Part shown: one piece after another, positions 41,823 to 50,059 of the stretch
Layout of the letters: each line of letters opens with the position of its first letter
How positions within the stretch are numbered: the stretch's first letter is position 1
Assembly (NCBI RefSeq): GCF_000718005.1
Contig: NZ_JODV01000014.1
Length of the DNA: 64,000 bases
Reading direction: 5' to 3' (one strand)
Source of the DNA: Actinoalloteichus_B caeruleus
Lineage (GTDB): Bacteria > Actinomycetota > Actinomycetes > Mycobacteriales > Pseudonocardiaceae
Position numbers and translations under genes: made by a program
Notes under the pieces: model-generated
Told to the model about the DNA's origin: nothing
The model's database searches: none
What the model saw: only the letters and a program-made list of their open reading frames with translations

Positions 41823-42242
41823 TCAGCGGGTGGCCCGCAACCGGTGGGCTATCCGCCCGATCCGGTCCAGGACTCCGTTGACGAACCTCGGCGAGTTGTC
41901 CGTCGACAGGGTCCTGGCCAGCTCGACCGCCTCGTCGATGGCGACGGCGTCGTCGACGTCGTCCGCCCAGAGCAGCTCGTAGAGGCCGAGGCGGAGCACG
42001 GCCCGGTCCACGGCCGGCATCCTGGCCAGGGTCCACCCCTCGGCGTACTGGGAGATCAGCTCGTCGATCCTGGCCCGGTTCGCCGTGATCCCCTCGACCA
42101 ACGTCACGGTGTACTCCCGGACGGGGGGCAGGTCCGGGTGGCCCATCCGCTCGGTCAGCATGGTCACCGCGTCCTCGCCACGCACGTCGGCCTCGAACAG
42201 GATGTCGACCGCGCGTTTGCGGGCCTTGCTGCGGGCACCCAT
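41823..42242 (-). CDS. nusB: Transcription antitermination factor NusB
   Basis: 139 aa, all-helical RNA-binding protein of the rRNA antitermination complex. Signatures: SKARKRAVDILFEADVRG at the N-terminus, LARMPAVDRAVLRLGLYELL and VAIDEAVELARTLSTDNSPRFVNGVLDRI. ATG at 42242 overlaps the efp stop by one base. Confidence 0.95.
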   Translation of the reverse strand: MGARSKARKRAVDILFEADVRGEDAVTMLTERMGHPDLPPVREYTVTLVEGITANRARIDELISQYAEGWTLARMPAVDRAVLRLGLYELLWADDVDDAVAIDEAVELARTLSTDNSPRFVNGVLDRIGRIAHRLRATR

Positions 42243-42805
42243 TACGAGTTCACGCGCCCCAGGTAACGACCGTCGCGAGTGTCGACCTTGACCTTGTCCC
42301 CGGTGTTGAGGAACAGGGGCACCTGGATCTCCGCGCCGGTCTCGAGGGTCGCCGGCTTGTTGCCCCCGGTGGAGCGGTCGCCCTGGAGCCCGGGGTCGGT
42401 GTGCTTCACGACGAGCTCGACCGAGGCCGGCAGTTCGACGTAGAGCGGCGTGCCCTCGTGCACCGCCACGATGGCGGTCTGGTTCTCCAGCATGAACTTG
42501 GCGGCGTCCCCGACGGTCTCGGCCGGCACCGGGAGCTGGTCGTAGGTCTCCGCGTCCATGAACACGAAGTCGCCGCCGTCGGGGTAGAGGTAGGTCATCT
42601 CCCGCTTGTCGACGTTGGCGGTCTCCACCTTCACGCCGGCGTTGAAGGTCTTGTCGACAACCTTGCCGGACAGCACGTTCTTCAGGGTGGTGCGGACGAA
42701 CGCACCACCCTTGCCGGGCTTGACGTGCTGGAACGACACCACGGACCACAACTGTCCGTCGAGGTTGAGCACCAGTCCGTTCTTGAGGTCGTTAGTGCTG
42801 GCCAC
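42242..42805 (-). CDS. efp: Elongation factor P
   Basis: 187 aa from the GTG at 42805, the usual actinobacterial length, with AGGAG 10 nt upstream. It relieves ribosome stalling at proline runs, relevant to a proteome this rich in Pro. Three beta-barrel domains; the modification loop reads VKPGKGGAF with Lys32 at the tip. The C-terminal motif GDKVKVDTRDGRYLGRV is intact. Works upstream of nusB in one unit with pepQ. Confidence 0.96.
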   Translation of the reverse strand: MASTNDLKNGLVLNLDGQLWSVVSFQHVKPGKGGAFVRTTLKNVLSGKVVDKTFNAGVKVETANVDKREMTYLYPDGGDFVFMDAETYDQLPVPAETVGDAAKFMLENQTAIVAVHEGTPLYVELPASVELVVKHTDPGLQGDRSTGGNKPATLETGAEIQVPLFLNTGDKVKVDTRDGRYLGRVNS

Positions 42806-42913
42806 TGTGGTGGTCTCTCCTGTGATACATGGCCCCAGCATGGGCCGGTACATGGGCGTGCCGCGGCCCTGCGGTGCGCACGGCCGCGGCGATACGGGTC
42901 TTAGCCTGTCGCG

Positions 42914-44023
42914 TCAGACGACCACGAGATCCTTCGTGGTCAGGGTGAGGAGCTCGGGGCCGCCCTCGCGCACGACCAGCGTGTCCTCGATGCGCACACC
43001 GCCCCGGCCAGCGAGGTACACGCCGGGCTCGACGGTGACCGCCATACCTTCCTCGAGTGTACCTTTGCCCAGCTGCGAGAGCGTTGGTGCCTCGTGCACC
43101 TCCAGGCCGACGCCGTGGCCCAGACCGTGCAGGAACCGCTCCCCGTGGCCCGCATCCTCGATGACCGACCGGGAGGCCGTGTCGACGTCCCGCAGCGGGA
43201 CCCCCGGCGCCAACGCCTCCCTGCCGGCGGCCTGCGAGCGGGCCACCACCTCGTAGAGCTCCCGCTGCCAGTCGGCGGGCTCCCCGAGCACGACCGTCCT
43301 GGTCATGTCGGAGTGGTAGCCGTCGACCAGTGCGCCGAAGTCCATCTTGACGAAGTCACCGGCGGCCAGGACCGTCTCGGTGGGGCGGTGGTGGGGCACG
43401 GCCGAGTTCGGCCCGGCCGCCACGATGGTGTCGAAGGACGGACCGGCGGCACCGTTGGCGACCATCCGGCGCTCCAGGTCGCGGGCCACCTCCAGCTCGG
43501 TCCGGCCCGGCCGCAGCTCGCCTTCGGCGATCAGCTCGGCCAGTGCCCGGTCGGCGGCCGCGCACGCCATCCGCAGCGCCTCGACCTCGCCCTCGTCCTT
43601 GATCGCGCGCAGTCGCTCGACCAACTGGGGTGCCCGGACCAGTTCGACGGCCCCCGCCGCCTCGGCCAGGGTGTCCAACCCGTCGACGGTCACGTGCTGC
43701 GACTCGAACCCGGCCCGGCTGACGCCCGACCCGCCCCGCGACGCCCGCTCCGCCAGGGCCGCCCCGCTGCGGCGCTCGATGATCCGTTCGAGGTCGGGGA
43801 CCTCGACGCCGGCCTGGGTCAGGTACCGGCCGTCGGTGCAGAAGATGGTGCGGGACTCGTCCCCGGCCGAGTCCCCGGCGTGGACGAGCAGGGCGGCGTT
43901 GGACCCGGTGAAACCGCTGAGGTACCGCACGTTGAGCAGGTCGGTGACGAGCAGGGCGTCGATCTCCCGCTCCCGCAGCAGCTCGCGCAGCGCCCCACGG
44001 CGGCGAAGGTGTGTTTCTGGCAT
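42914..44023 (-). CDS. pepQ: Xaa-Pro aminopeptidase/dipeptidase (M24)
   Basis: 369 aa. ATG at 44023; the longer frame upstream is not supported. N-terminal creatinase-like domain (LLVTDLLNVRYLSGFTGSNA), then the pita-bread metallopeptidase with the five metal ligands visible in DFGALVDGYHSDMTRT (two Asp), HGLGHGVGLEVHE (His), MAVTVEPGVY (Glu) and GGVRIEDTLVV (Glu). It releases or cleaves proline-linked N-termini. Conserved neighbour of efp in actinomycetes. Confidence 0.92.
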   Translation of the reverse strand: MPETHLRRRGALRELLREREIDALLVTDLLNVRYLSGFTGSNAALLVHAGDSAGDESRTIFCTDGRYLTQAGVEVPDLERIIERRSGAALAERASRGGSGVSRAGFESQHVTVDGLDTLAEAAGAVELVRAPQLVERLRAIKDEGEVEALRMACAAADRALAELIAEGELRPGRTELEVARDLERRMVANGAAGPSFDTIVAAGPNSAVPHHRPTETVLAAGDFVKMDFGALVDGYHSDMTRTVVLGEPADWQRELYEVVARSQAAGREALAPGVPLRDVDTASRSVIEDAGHGERFLHGLGHGVGLEVHEAPTLSQLGKGTLEEGMAVTVEPGVYLAGRGGVRIEDTLVVREGGPELLTLTTKDLVVV

Positions 44024-44033
44024 GTCGGGCAGC

Positions 44034-44396
44034 CTAGTTAACCCTGGGCCCACCGCCGACCCCGTTCCTCCTCGGGGCGGGGTCCGCGCCGTCCGCCGGC
44101 CGCCGCTCGGTCGCCTTCGTGTGGTCCGCACCCGGTCCGGCGAGCGGTCCAACCCGGATGGCACCGACCGGGCACATCTCCTCGGCCATCCGGACCGCCG
44201 CCCCCTCGCCGGCCGGCGGAGCGGGGTCGAGGAGGACCACGACCCCGTCGAACTCCCCCTGGTCGAAGACCGCCGGGGCGAGCTGGGCGCACTGGCCGGA
44301 GGCGACGCAGCGCTCGACGGCCACCGCGACCCGGAGCGGGCCCTCCGCCGCGGCGCCGCCGGCCGTTCCGCCGCGTCCCGGGTGTCCGGCGCTCAC
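44034..44396 (-). CDS. Ferredoxin, 3Fe-4S type
   Basis: 120 aa. GTG start overlapping the P450 stop by 4 nt. Cluster ligands are Cys30, Cys36 (CVASGQC, with a C-x5-C gap rather than the C-x2-C-x2-C of a 4Fe-4S site) and Cys75 (EEMCPVGAI), the pattern of P450-partner 3Fe-4S ferredoxins. The N- and C-terminal tails are Gly/Pro/Arg-rich and probably disordered; the family is usually about 65-80 residues, so the tails are long. It likely delivers electrons to the adjacent P450. It ends 11 nt before pepQ's start on the same strand. Confidence 0.88.
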   Translation of the reverse strand: MSAGHPGRGGTAGGAAAEGPLRVAVAVERCVASGQCAQLAPAVFDQGEFDGVVVLLDPAPPAGEGAAVRMAEEMCPVGAIRVGPLAGPGADHTKATERRPADGADPAPRRNGVGGGPRVN

Positions 44397-45598
44397 CACG
44401 TCACCGGCAGGGCGCGGATGCCGTAGACGAAGCCGTCGTCCTTGAAGTCGAGCTCGCCGACCTCGGTGGCCAGCCGGAGCGCGGGCAGCCGACGCGCCAC
44501 CGCACCGACCACCTCCTGGAGCTCGACCCTGGCGAGGGCGTGGCCGAGGCACTGGTGCACCCCGTAACCGAAGGCGAGGTGGCGGCGGGAGTTCCTGGTC
44601 AGGTCCAGGGTGTCGGGATCGGGGAACACGTCCTCGTCCCGGTTGGCCGGCCCGAGCAGCACCAGGACCCCCTCCCCCGCCCGGATCCGCACGCCGCCGA
44701 CCTCGACGTCCGCCACGGCCACCCGGCGGGGGAAGAACTGGGCGGCCGTGGTGTACCGGAGGAGTTCCTCGACGGCGACCGCCACCCTGGCCTCACTGGG
44801 ATCCTCGGCGAGCCAGGCCAGCTGGTCCGGGTGGCGGAGCAGCGCGAGCAGGCTCAGCGCCACCGTGTTGGAGGTCGTCTCGTGCCCCGCCAGCAGGACC
44901 ATCGTGGCCAGCGCGACCACCTCGTCCCGGCTCAGCCGGTCCGCACCCCAGTGCTCGACGGCGAGCCGGCTGATCACGTCGTCCGCCGGCTGCTCGCGGC
45001 GGTCGCACACGAGCGCCGTCATCGCCATCCGCAACTCGCCGAGCACCCCGGCCAGCAACGCCGGGTCCGGTTCGGTCGCCTGGATGAGAGCGGAGTGCCG
45101 CTCGAAGAAGAGGCGGACGCCGCTGGGGAGCCCCAGCACGCGGGAGATGGTCAGGGCCGGCAGGGGGACGGCCAGCCCGGCCACCAGGTCCGAGGGACGA
45201 CCGTCCCCGCACACCCGGTCGAGGAGCCGCCCCACGTCGGCGCGCACCGCGGGTCGCTGTGCCTCCATCGCCCGGGGGAGGAACCCGCGGCTCAGCGTCA
45301 GCCGGTAGTGCCGGTGCTCAGGCGGATCGAGGTTCACCAGGCTCAGCCCCCTGGCGACCGGAACGGCCGGAGCCACCTCGGGGAAACCGGGGCGGGTCGG
45401 ATCCGCGCTGAACCGCTCGTCCCGCAGGACCGACCTCACCTCCTCGTACCGGGAAACGACCCACGCCCGCGCCCCATTCCAGAGCGTGACCCGCGAAACG
45501 GGTCCACGACGCCGCTGATTCGAATAGCACGGGGGCGGGTGGAGCGGGCATCCACGGGGGACCGGAAAACGGGGTTCCTCGGGCAGGACGGTTGTCAT
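44393..45598 (-). CDS. Cytochrome P450
   Basis: 401 aa from the ATG at 45598; a longer in-frame reading to 45667 is possible. Heme-binding FGYGVHQCLGHALA with Cys350, I-helix LLAGHETTSN (acid-alcohol pair), EELLR of the ExxR motif and the bacterial class I motif LDPPEHRHYR are all present. Soluble, no membrane anchor. Followed directly by its ferredoxin, forming a two-gene redox unit; no reductase is nearby. Resembles CYP105/107-type enzymes of actinomycetes. Substrate unknown; no biosynthetic cluster surrounds it. Confidence 0.94.
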   Translation of the reverse strand: MTTVLPEEPRFPVPRGCPLHPPPCYSNQRRRGPVSRVTLWNGARAWVVSRYEEVRSVLRDERFSADPTRPGFPEVAPAVPVARGLSLVNLDPPEHRHYRLTLSRGFLPRAMEAQRPAVRADVGRLLDRVCGDGRPSDLVAGLAVPLPALTISRVLGLPSGVRLFFERHSALIQATEPDPALLAGVLGELRMAMTALVCDRREQPADDVISRLAVEHWGADRLSRDEVVALATMVLLAGHETTSNTVALSLLALLRHPDQLAWLAEDPSEARVAVAVEELLRYTTAAQFFPRRVAVADVEVGGVRIRAGEGVLVLLGPANRDEDVFPDPDTLDLTRNSRRHLAFGYGVHQCLGHALARVELQEVVGAVARRLPALRLATEVGELDFKDDGFVYGIRALPVTW

Positions 45599-45809
45599 CG
45601 ACTGTTCGCAATCGGACGGTGGGACGGAGGAATCGGCCGCCGGAACGGAGAACACCGGGCCGGGCACGTGCCGGAGCGCCCCGCCAGCGATGACGTGGTC
45701 CGCCCAGCGTCGTCGAGGTTGTCCCCCAGGTCGCGTCGACGCGGTACCGCCGCCGCGCCGGTCCGCCGGGTAGTGGTCGACTCCCCGCTCGGCACCTGGC
45801 GACGGGGAC

Positions 45810-45839
45810 AGCTTAGGGCCCGACCACCGCGAAAACCAA
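45810..45839 (-). promoter_or_regulatory. Possible promoter of the P450-ferredoxin unit
   Basis: On the minus strand TTGGTT (45839-45834) and TAAGCT (45815-45810) are separated by 18 nt. This would give a leader of about 205 nt before the P450 ATG. Confidence 0.4.
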
Positions 45840-45873
45840 TTCGACCACTACCACCTATCGGGTTAAATTCCCG

Positions 45874-45891
45874 CCCGGTCCCCCGACCGGG
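45874..45891. promoter_or_regulatory. Inverted repeat upstream of the P450 promoter
   Basis: CCCGGTC and GACCGGG flank a CCCC spacer about 35 nt upstream of the predicted P450 -35 box. It could be an operator or a second glyA terminator stem. Confidence 0.35.
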
Positions 45892-45924
45892 AGACGCGCT
45901 CTCGGGACCGAAAACCGCGAATCG

Positions 45925-45953
45925 AAAAAACACTCGGAATTGTTGTCTGAGTG
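45925..45953 (-). terminator. Intrinsic terminator with T tract
   Basis: Read on the minus strand, an imperfect stem (CACTC...GAGTG with inner GA/TC pairs) is followed by TTTTTT (45930-45925). A U tract is rare in this GC-rich genome. It would stop transcripts leaving glyA before the P450 promoter. Confidence 0.4.
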
Positions 45954-46070
45954 AGCAAACAGTTCGACGATTGCCGGTGCCGTTTTCCGCGTCAGGACGG
46001 TACCGAATGGGCCGCCGGCGCGCGGGGAGGACGCGGAGCACCGGAGGGGAACGCCCGAGGAGGAGCGGCG

Positions 46071-46101
46071 CGGTCGGCCCCCGCCACGCGGGGGCCGACC
46101 G
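46071..46101 (-). terminator. Hairpin terminator after glyA
   Basis: A perfect 13-bp stem (CGGTCGGCCCCCG and complement) with loop CCACG lies immediately downstream of the glyA stop. Confidence 0.75.
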
Positions 46102-46108
46102 GGAGGGT

Positions 46109-47374
46109 TCACGCCCAGCCGGGCATCGGGTAGCCGGACAGCAGTTCGGAGATCTCGGCGGACACGGTGGGCAGCACCTCGCCCTGCTCGCCCTTGGCGG
46201 TCGCCGTCACCACGGTGTCGATCCACTCCGCGACCCGGGGCATCTGCTCGGGCCGCAGGCCCCTCGTGGTGATCGCGGCGGTCCCGAGCCGGACCCCGGA
46301 CGGGTCGAAGGGCTTGCGGGGGTCGAAGGGCACGGTGTTGTAGTTGAGCTCGATCCCCGCCTCGTCGAGCGCCTTGGCGGTGGGCTTGCCCGCCACGCCC
46401 TTGCTGGTGAGGTCCACCAGGATCAGGTGGTTGTCCGTGCCGCCGGACACCAGGTCGAAGCCGCGCTCGACGAGCGCCTCCGCCAGCGCCCTGGCGTTGG
46501 CGACCACCGTGTGGGCGTACTCACCGAAGGCGGGCGCCGAGGCCTCCCGCAACGCCACGGCGATCGCCGCGGTGGTGTGGTTGTGCGGCCCGCCCTGGAG
46601 ACCGGGGAACACCGCCTTGTCGAGTGCCTTGGCGTGCTCCGCCGTCGACATCAGCATCGCGCCACGCGGACCCCGCAGCGTCTTGTGCGTCGTCGTGGAG
46701 ATCACGTCGGCGTGCCCCACCGGGGACGGGTGCGCCCCACCGGCGATCAGGCCGGCGATGTGCGCGATGTCGGCGACCAGCACCGCGCCGACCTCCCTGG
46801 CGATCTCGGCGAACGCCGGGTAGTCGATGGTGCGGGGGATGGCGGTGCCACCGCAGAAGATCAGCTTGGGGCGGTGCTCCCTGGCGAGGTCGCGCACCTC
46901 GTCCATGTCGACCCGGCCGGTGTCGGCACGGACCCCGTAGCGCACGCTGCTGAACCACTTGCCGGTGGCCGACACGCTCCACCCGTGGGTCAGGTGACCC
47001 CCGAAGGGCAGCCCCATGCCCATCACCGTGTCGCCGGGCTTGGCGAAGGCGAGGTACACGGCCAGGTTGGCCGGCGAACCCGAGTAGGGCTGGACGTTGG
47101 CGTGCTCGACGCCGAACAGCTCCTTCGCCCGGTCGACGGCGAGCGTCTCGACGGGGTCGATGAACTGCTGGCCCTCGTAGTAGCGGCGACCGACGTAGCC
47201 CTCGGAGTACTTGTTGGTCAGCACGGTGCTGGAGGCCTCCAGCACCGCCTGGGAGACGTAGTTCTCGGAGGCGATCAGGCGGAGCTTGTCGAACTGGCGC
47301 TGGGCCTCCCCCTCCACGAGGTGGGCGATCTCCGGATCGGTGGCGGCCAGGCTGGGCAGTGGCGGCTGGTGCAT
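46109..47374 (-). CDS. glyA: Serine hydroxymethyltransferase
   Basis: 421 aa. PLP enzyme interconverting serine and glycine and charging tetrahydrofolate with one-carbon units. ATG at 47374 with AGGAG 6 nt upstream; a longer reading upstream is unlikely. Motifs: LIASENYVSQAVLEA, YYEGQQFIDPVETLA, and STTTHKTLRGPRGAM with the PLP Lys. Monocistronic, with terminators downstream. Not part of the aro/efp backbone it interrupts. Confidence 0.97.
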   Translation of the reverse strand: MHQPPLPSLAATDPEIAHLVEGEAQRQFDKLRLIASENYVSQAVLEASSTVLTNKYSEGYVGRRYYEGQQFIDPVETLAVDRAKELFGVEHANVQPYSGSPANLAVYLAFAKPGDTVMGMGLPFGGHLTHGWSVSATGKWFSSVRYGVRADTGRVDMDEVRDLAREHRPKLIFCGGTAIPRTIDYPAFAEIAREVGAVLVADIAHIAGLIAGGAHPSPVGHADVISTTTHKTLRGPRGAMLMSTAEHAKALDKAVFPGLQGGPHNHTTAAIAVALREASAPAFGEYAHTVVANARALAEALVERGFDLVSGGTDNHLILVDLTSKGVAGKPTAKALDEAGIELNYNTVPFDPRKPFDPSGVRLGTAAITTRGLRPEQMPRVAEWIDTVVTATAKGEQGEVLPTVSAEISELLSGYPMPGWA

Positions 47375-47758
47375 CAGGGCTCCTGGGGGGTTCGTTCGTA
47401 CCTGGCCCCGGCACCCAGGCGCGCGGCGCCGGGATCTTCGCTCCACGGTGGTCGTTTCCACCTCGTACACGCCAGTCGCGACGGCGCGAGGATAACGCAC
47501 CGCGCGGTGGCCGCCGGCGGTCAGTCCAGCCCGTTCCCGCTGGCCGGGAAGCATGCCGCGAGCCGAGGCCCGTGCTCCTCACCGGCCCGCGCGCGGACCC
47601 GACCGGCCGAGGGCGGGAAGCCGGGGACACCCTCGGGGCGGCGGGACGGCGGCAGGACAGCGGCGGGACGGCGGCAGGACCCGGCGAGGCACCCGGCCGC
47701 GCGAGGAGCCCCGACCGGGATCCCGGCCGGGGCGGCCGCTCGACCGGGAGGGGTCGAC
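47375..47758. other. glyA leader and upstream region
   Basis: A possible -10 TATCCT (minus strand, 47494-47489) lies about 110 nt upstream of the glyA ATG, without a good -35. GGTGG/CCACC arms near 47445-47462 form a small stem in the leader. I found no glycine, SAM or THF riboswitch pattern. 47560-47758 is very GC-rich and apparently empty. Confidence 0.35.
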
Positions 47759-47777
47759 GGCGGCGGAACCCGCCGCC
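47759..47777 (-). terminator. Hairpin directly after the lipoprotein gene
   Basis: GGCGGCGG and CCGCCGCC with a 3-nt AAC loop abut the stop codon of the gene at 47778. Confidence 0.5.
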
Positions 47778-49343
47778 TCAGCGGCTACCGGCGTGCAACA
47801 CCGCTCCCAGCTCGTGCCGTTCCCAACGCTCGACGGAGGTGTCGACGATGGTGGAGTCGTTCAGCTCCGCCACCTCCGGATCGACCACCGGCCACAGCCG
47901 GTCGTCCTCGAGCAGCAGGGCCAGCGGGCGGTCGGGCGCGTTGACCACCGTCGCACCGGGGTTCACCCGCGCGATCACGGGGAGCCCTTCCAGCGCGGGC
48001 ACCCGCTCGTCCAGCACCCGCACCGCCAGCCGCTCGGCCACCGACCGGCGTTCGACCCGGACGAGCGCCCCGTCGACCACCAGGTCGACGGTCCGTTCGG
48101 GGGAGGGCACGGCGAACCCGTCGAGGACGGCGGCGGCGCGGTCCTGATCGCGACACCCGTCGATGCCGTGGATGTCGAGGCCGAAGTGGGCGATGCCGGT
48201 GGGCGCGGTCTCCTCCGTCGTCGCCCGGAGCAGGTCGATCGGAACCCGACCGCAGGGATCGGTGACGCTGGTGGGAGCGTGGCCGAGCGGGTCGCGCACC
48301 AGGCCCGGTCCCTCCCGCCAGGGCCCCTCGACGAGGATGCGTTGGTAGGGGTGGTACCGGAACTCCCGGTCCCAGAAGGTGATCGAGGTCCCGGTCTCGG
48401 TCTGGTGGGCGATGGCGAAGGCGTCCAACGCCTCCACCCACATCCAGTCGGCGCTGAAGGCGTCCACCACGGAGAAGGTGCGGGGCTCGGCGGCGGAGGC
48501 GACCGGGCGGAAACCGTCCTCGGTCAGGGCCTGGAGATCGGTGCGGAACTCGGGGTCGCGCGCCCGGAGGACGAACTGGCCGGCCCCGTTCCAGCCGGCG
48601 GCGGCGGCCGTGGTGTCGGTGAACATCACGTGGAACCAGCCGTCGAGGTGGAGGACGGCGGGCTGGCCCGCGCCGTAGGCGTTGTCCCGGATCTCGTCCT
48701 CGGCCGCGGTCACCACCGGCTGCCCCTCGGCGAGCCGCGTCCAGCTCAGACCGTCGTGGCTGCTGGCCACCCCGATCGCGTTGCCGTCGGCGTGGTCACC
48801 CGGCGCGCCCGTGTAGTAGAGGTAGTAGACGCCGTCGACCTTGATGACGGACGGATCGCAGGTGTGCATCCCGTCGAAACCGCCGGGGTTGCCCGAGAAG
48901 ACGGCGACCGCCGGGCTCCCGTCGGCGGCGCGGTACTGACCGCCCGGTTCGGTGGCCTCCGCGTGGAGGATGTCGTCCCCCGGCGGCGGGGAGTACGGCA
49001 CCTGGCTGCACCACCAGGCCCGGTACCGCCCGCCGTCGCGCAACACGGTGGGGCCGTAGTTGTAGGGGGCGCTGGCCCCTCCCGAGGCGACGACGCCGGG
49101 GCTCGACCGGTGGGCGTCGGTGGCCAGCGGCACCGGTTCGGCCGGCGGCTCGTCCCCCTCGGCGGGCACCACGAGGGGTTCGACGGCGTCGACGTGGACC
49201 GATGGGGAGCCCTCGGCACCGGTGCACCCGACGAGCAGCGTGACGGCGGCGAACCCGGCGCACAGCCGGCCCAGGTGGACGGCCCCCGTCCGGCGTCCCA
49301 CCGACGGCCCGCGCTTCTCGGTCAACCAACCGGGCAACGCCAA
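47778..49343 (-). CDS. Predicted lipoprotein with beta-propeller (GH43/GH32-like) fold
   Basis: 521 aa from a TTG at 49343; a TTG two codons later (better spaced from GAAGGGG) or the GTG at 49301 are alternatives. The lipobox LLVGC (Cys40) anchors it to the outer face of the membrane. The mature part shows repeated propeller-blade motifs (YNYGPTVLRDGGRYRAWWC, CDPSVIKVDGVYYLYYTG, GQPAVLHLDGWFHVMFTD) seen in five-bladed glycosidases and related sugar-binding proteins. I cannot confirm the catalytic carboxylates. The C-terminal 120 residues form a second domain of unknown type. No transporter is adjacent. Confidence 0.65.
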   Translation of the reverse strand: MALPGWLTEKRGPSVGRRTGAVHLGRLCAGFAAVTLLVGCTGAEGSPSVHVDAVEPLVVPAEGDEPPAEPVPLATDAHRSSPGVVASGGASAPYNYGPTVLRDGGRYRAWWCSQVPYSPPPGDDILHAEATEPGGQYRAADGSPAVAVFSGNPGGFDGMHTCDPSVIKVDGVYYLYYTGAPGDHADGNAIGVASSHDGLSWTRLAEGQPVVTAAEDEIRDNAYGAGQPAVLHLDGWFHVMFTDTTAAAAGWNGAGQFVLRARDPEFRTDLQALTEDGFRPVASAAEPRTFSVVDAFSADWMWVEALDAFAIAHQTETGTSITFWDREFRYHPYQRILVEGPWREGPGLVRDPLGHAPTSVTDPCGRVPIDLLRATTEETAPTGIAHFGLDIHGIDGCRDQDRAAAVLDGFAVPSPERTVDLVVDGALVRVERRSVAERLAVRVLDERVPALEGLPVIARVNPGATVVNAPDRPLALLLEDDRLWPVVDPEVAELNDSTIVDTSVERWERHELGAVLHAGSR

Positions 49344-49537
49344 ACCCCTTCGCGCTCGCCGCGACCCGGAGGAACCAGACCGGGCCCCCGGAACGGACGA
49401 CCCGGGCAGCGTCAGTCTAGAGAGGGCCCGAGGCGCGCCGGGACACCTTCACCGACTTGTGGGCGAGTCCGATGCGTTCGACCTGACCAGGCCCGGTTCG
49501 CGGGCAGCCGGCACGGCCCAGGGCGACCGGCCGTGGC

Positions 49538-49999
49538 TCACTCGGCGCAGGGACCGGCGGGGTCGACCTCGGCCAGCACCGCCTCGGGCACCACGAGGGG
49601 GAACTCCAGCACGTTCAGGCCGAGCGCGGGCGCGCTGGCGAGGACCTCCACCCCTCCCCCCTCCGAGGGCGGGCAGCCCGTCAGCGGCAGTGCGACGCGC
49701 GCGGCTCCCCCGGCGGCGATCACCCCGACCTCGGATGGGGGTTCCTCGGCCCTCGGTTCCGCCCCCGCCCACGTCACCCGGCGTACGACGGTCTCCAACG
49801 GTCCCTCGTTGGCGACCTCGAGTTCGAGGGCTGGGGCGTCCGTGCCGCTGACTCCCACCACCTCCACCGACAGGTGGGGCCAGAACACGCCGGCCCACCA
49901 GAACAGCACGCCCACGGCCCCGGTTCCCAGCACCGCGCCCAGCGCGCCGAGCACCCTGCGCCGCGCGCCCCAGTTCGTCTCCACCTCGGAGCTCCTCAC
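49538..49999 (-). CDS. Membrane-anchored protein of unknown function
   Basis: 153 aa. GTG start at 49999. A membrane helix (VLGALGAVLGTGAVGVLFWWAGVFW) near residues 16-40, then an extracellular beta-rich domain (LSVEVVGVSGTDAPALELEVANEGPLETVVRRVTW) with two Cys that could form a disulphide. No family recognised. Its start lies close to the operator region of the divergent membrane-protein/GntR pair, so it might share that control. Confidence 0.6.
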   Translation of the reverse strand: MRSSEVETNWGARRRVLGALGAVLGTGAVGVLFWWAGVFWPHLSVEVVGVSGTDAPALELEVANEGPLETVVRRVTWAGAEPRAEEPPSEVGVIAAGGAARVALPLTGCPPSEGGGVEVLASAPALGLNVLEFPLVVPEAVLAEVDPAGPCAE

Positions 50000-50022
50000 C
50001 GTCCACCGTCTAGGTAAGCTAA

Positions 50023-50047
50023 TGTATCAACTCGGTGATACACCGAG
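50023..50047. promoter_or_regulatory. Overlapping palindromes, probable GntR operator
   Basis: TGTATCA, six bases, TGATACA (50023-50042) is a perfect inverted repeat. Overlapping it, CTCGGTG-ATA-CACCGAG (50031-50047) is another perfect one. They lie 13-37 nt before the membrane-protein ATG, right where an autoregulatory YtrA-type repressor would bind. A TAATGT at 50020-50025 may be the -10 box. Confidence 0.6.
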
Positions 50048-50059
50048 GGAGGAACTGCC

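Noticed and set aside
45951..46133. 60-codon plus-strand frame in the P450-glyA gap
   Set aside because: It starts in the terminator stem, lacks a ribosome binding site, is low-complexity and runs into glyA's 3' end on the other strand.
47375..47560. Glycine, SAM or THF riboswitch in front of glyA
   Set aside because: No conserved core found; just a small GGTGG/CCACC stem.
44540..47944. 1134-codon plus-strand frame opposite P450 and glyA
   Set aside because: Antisense shadow; the minus-strand genes have full domain structure, and this frame has none.
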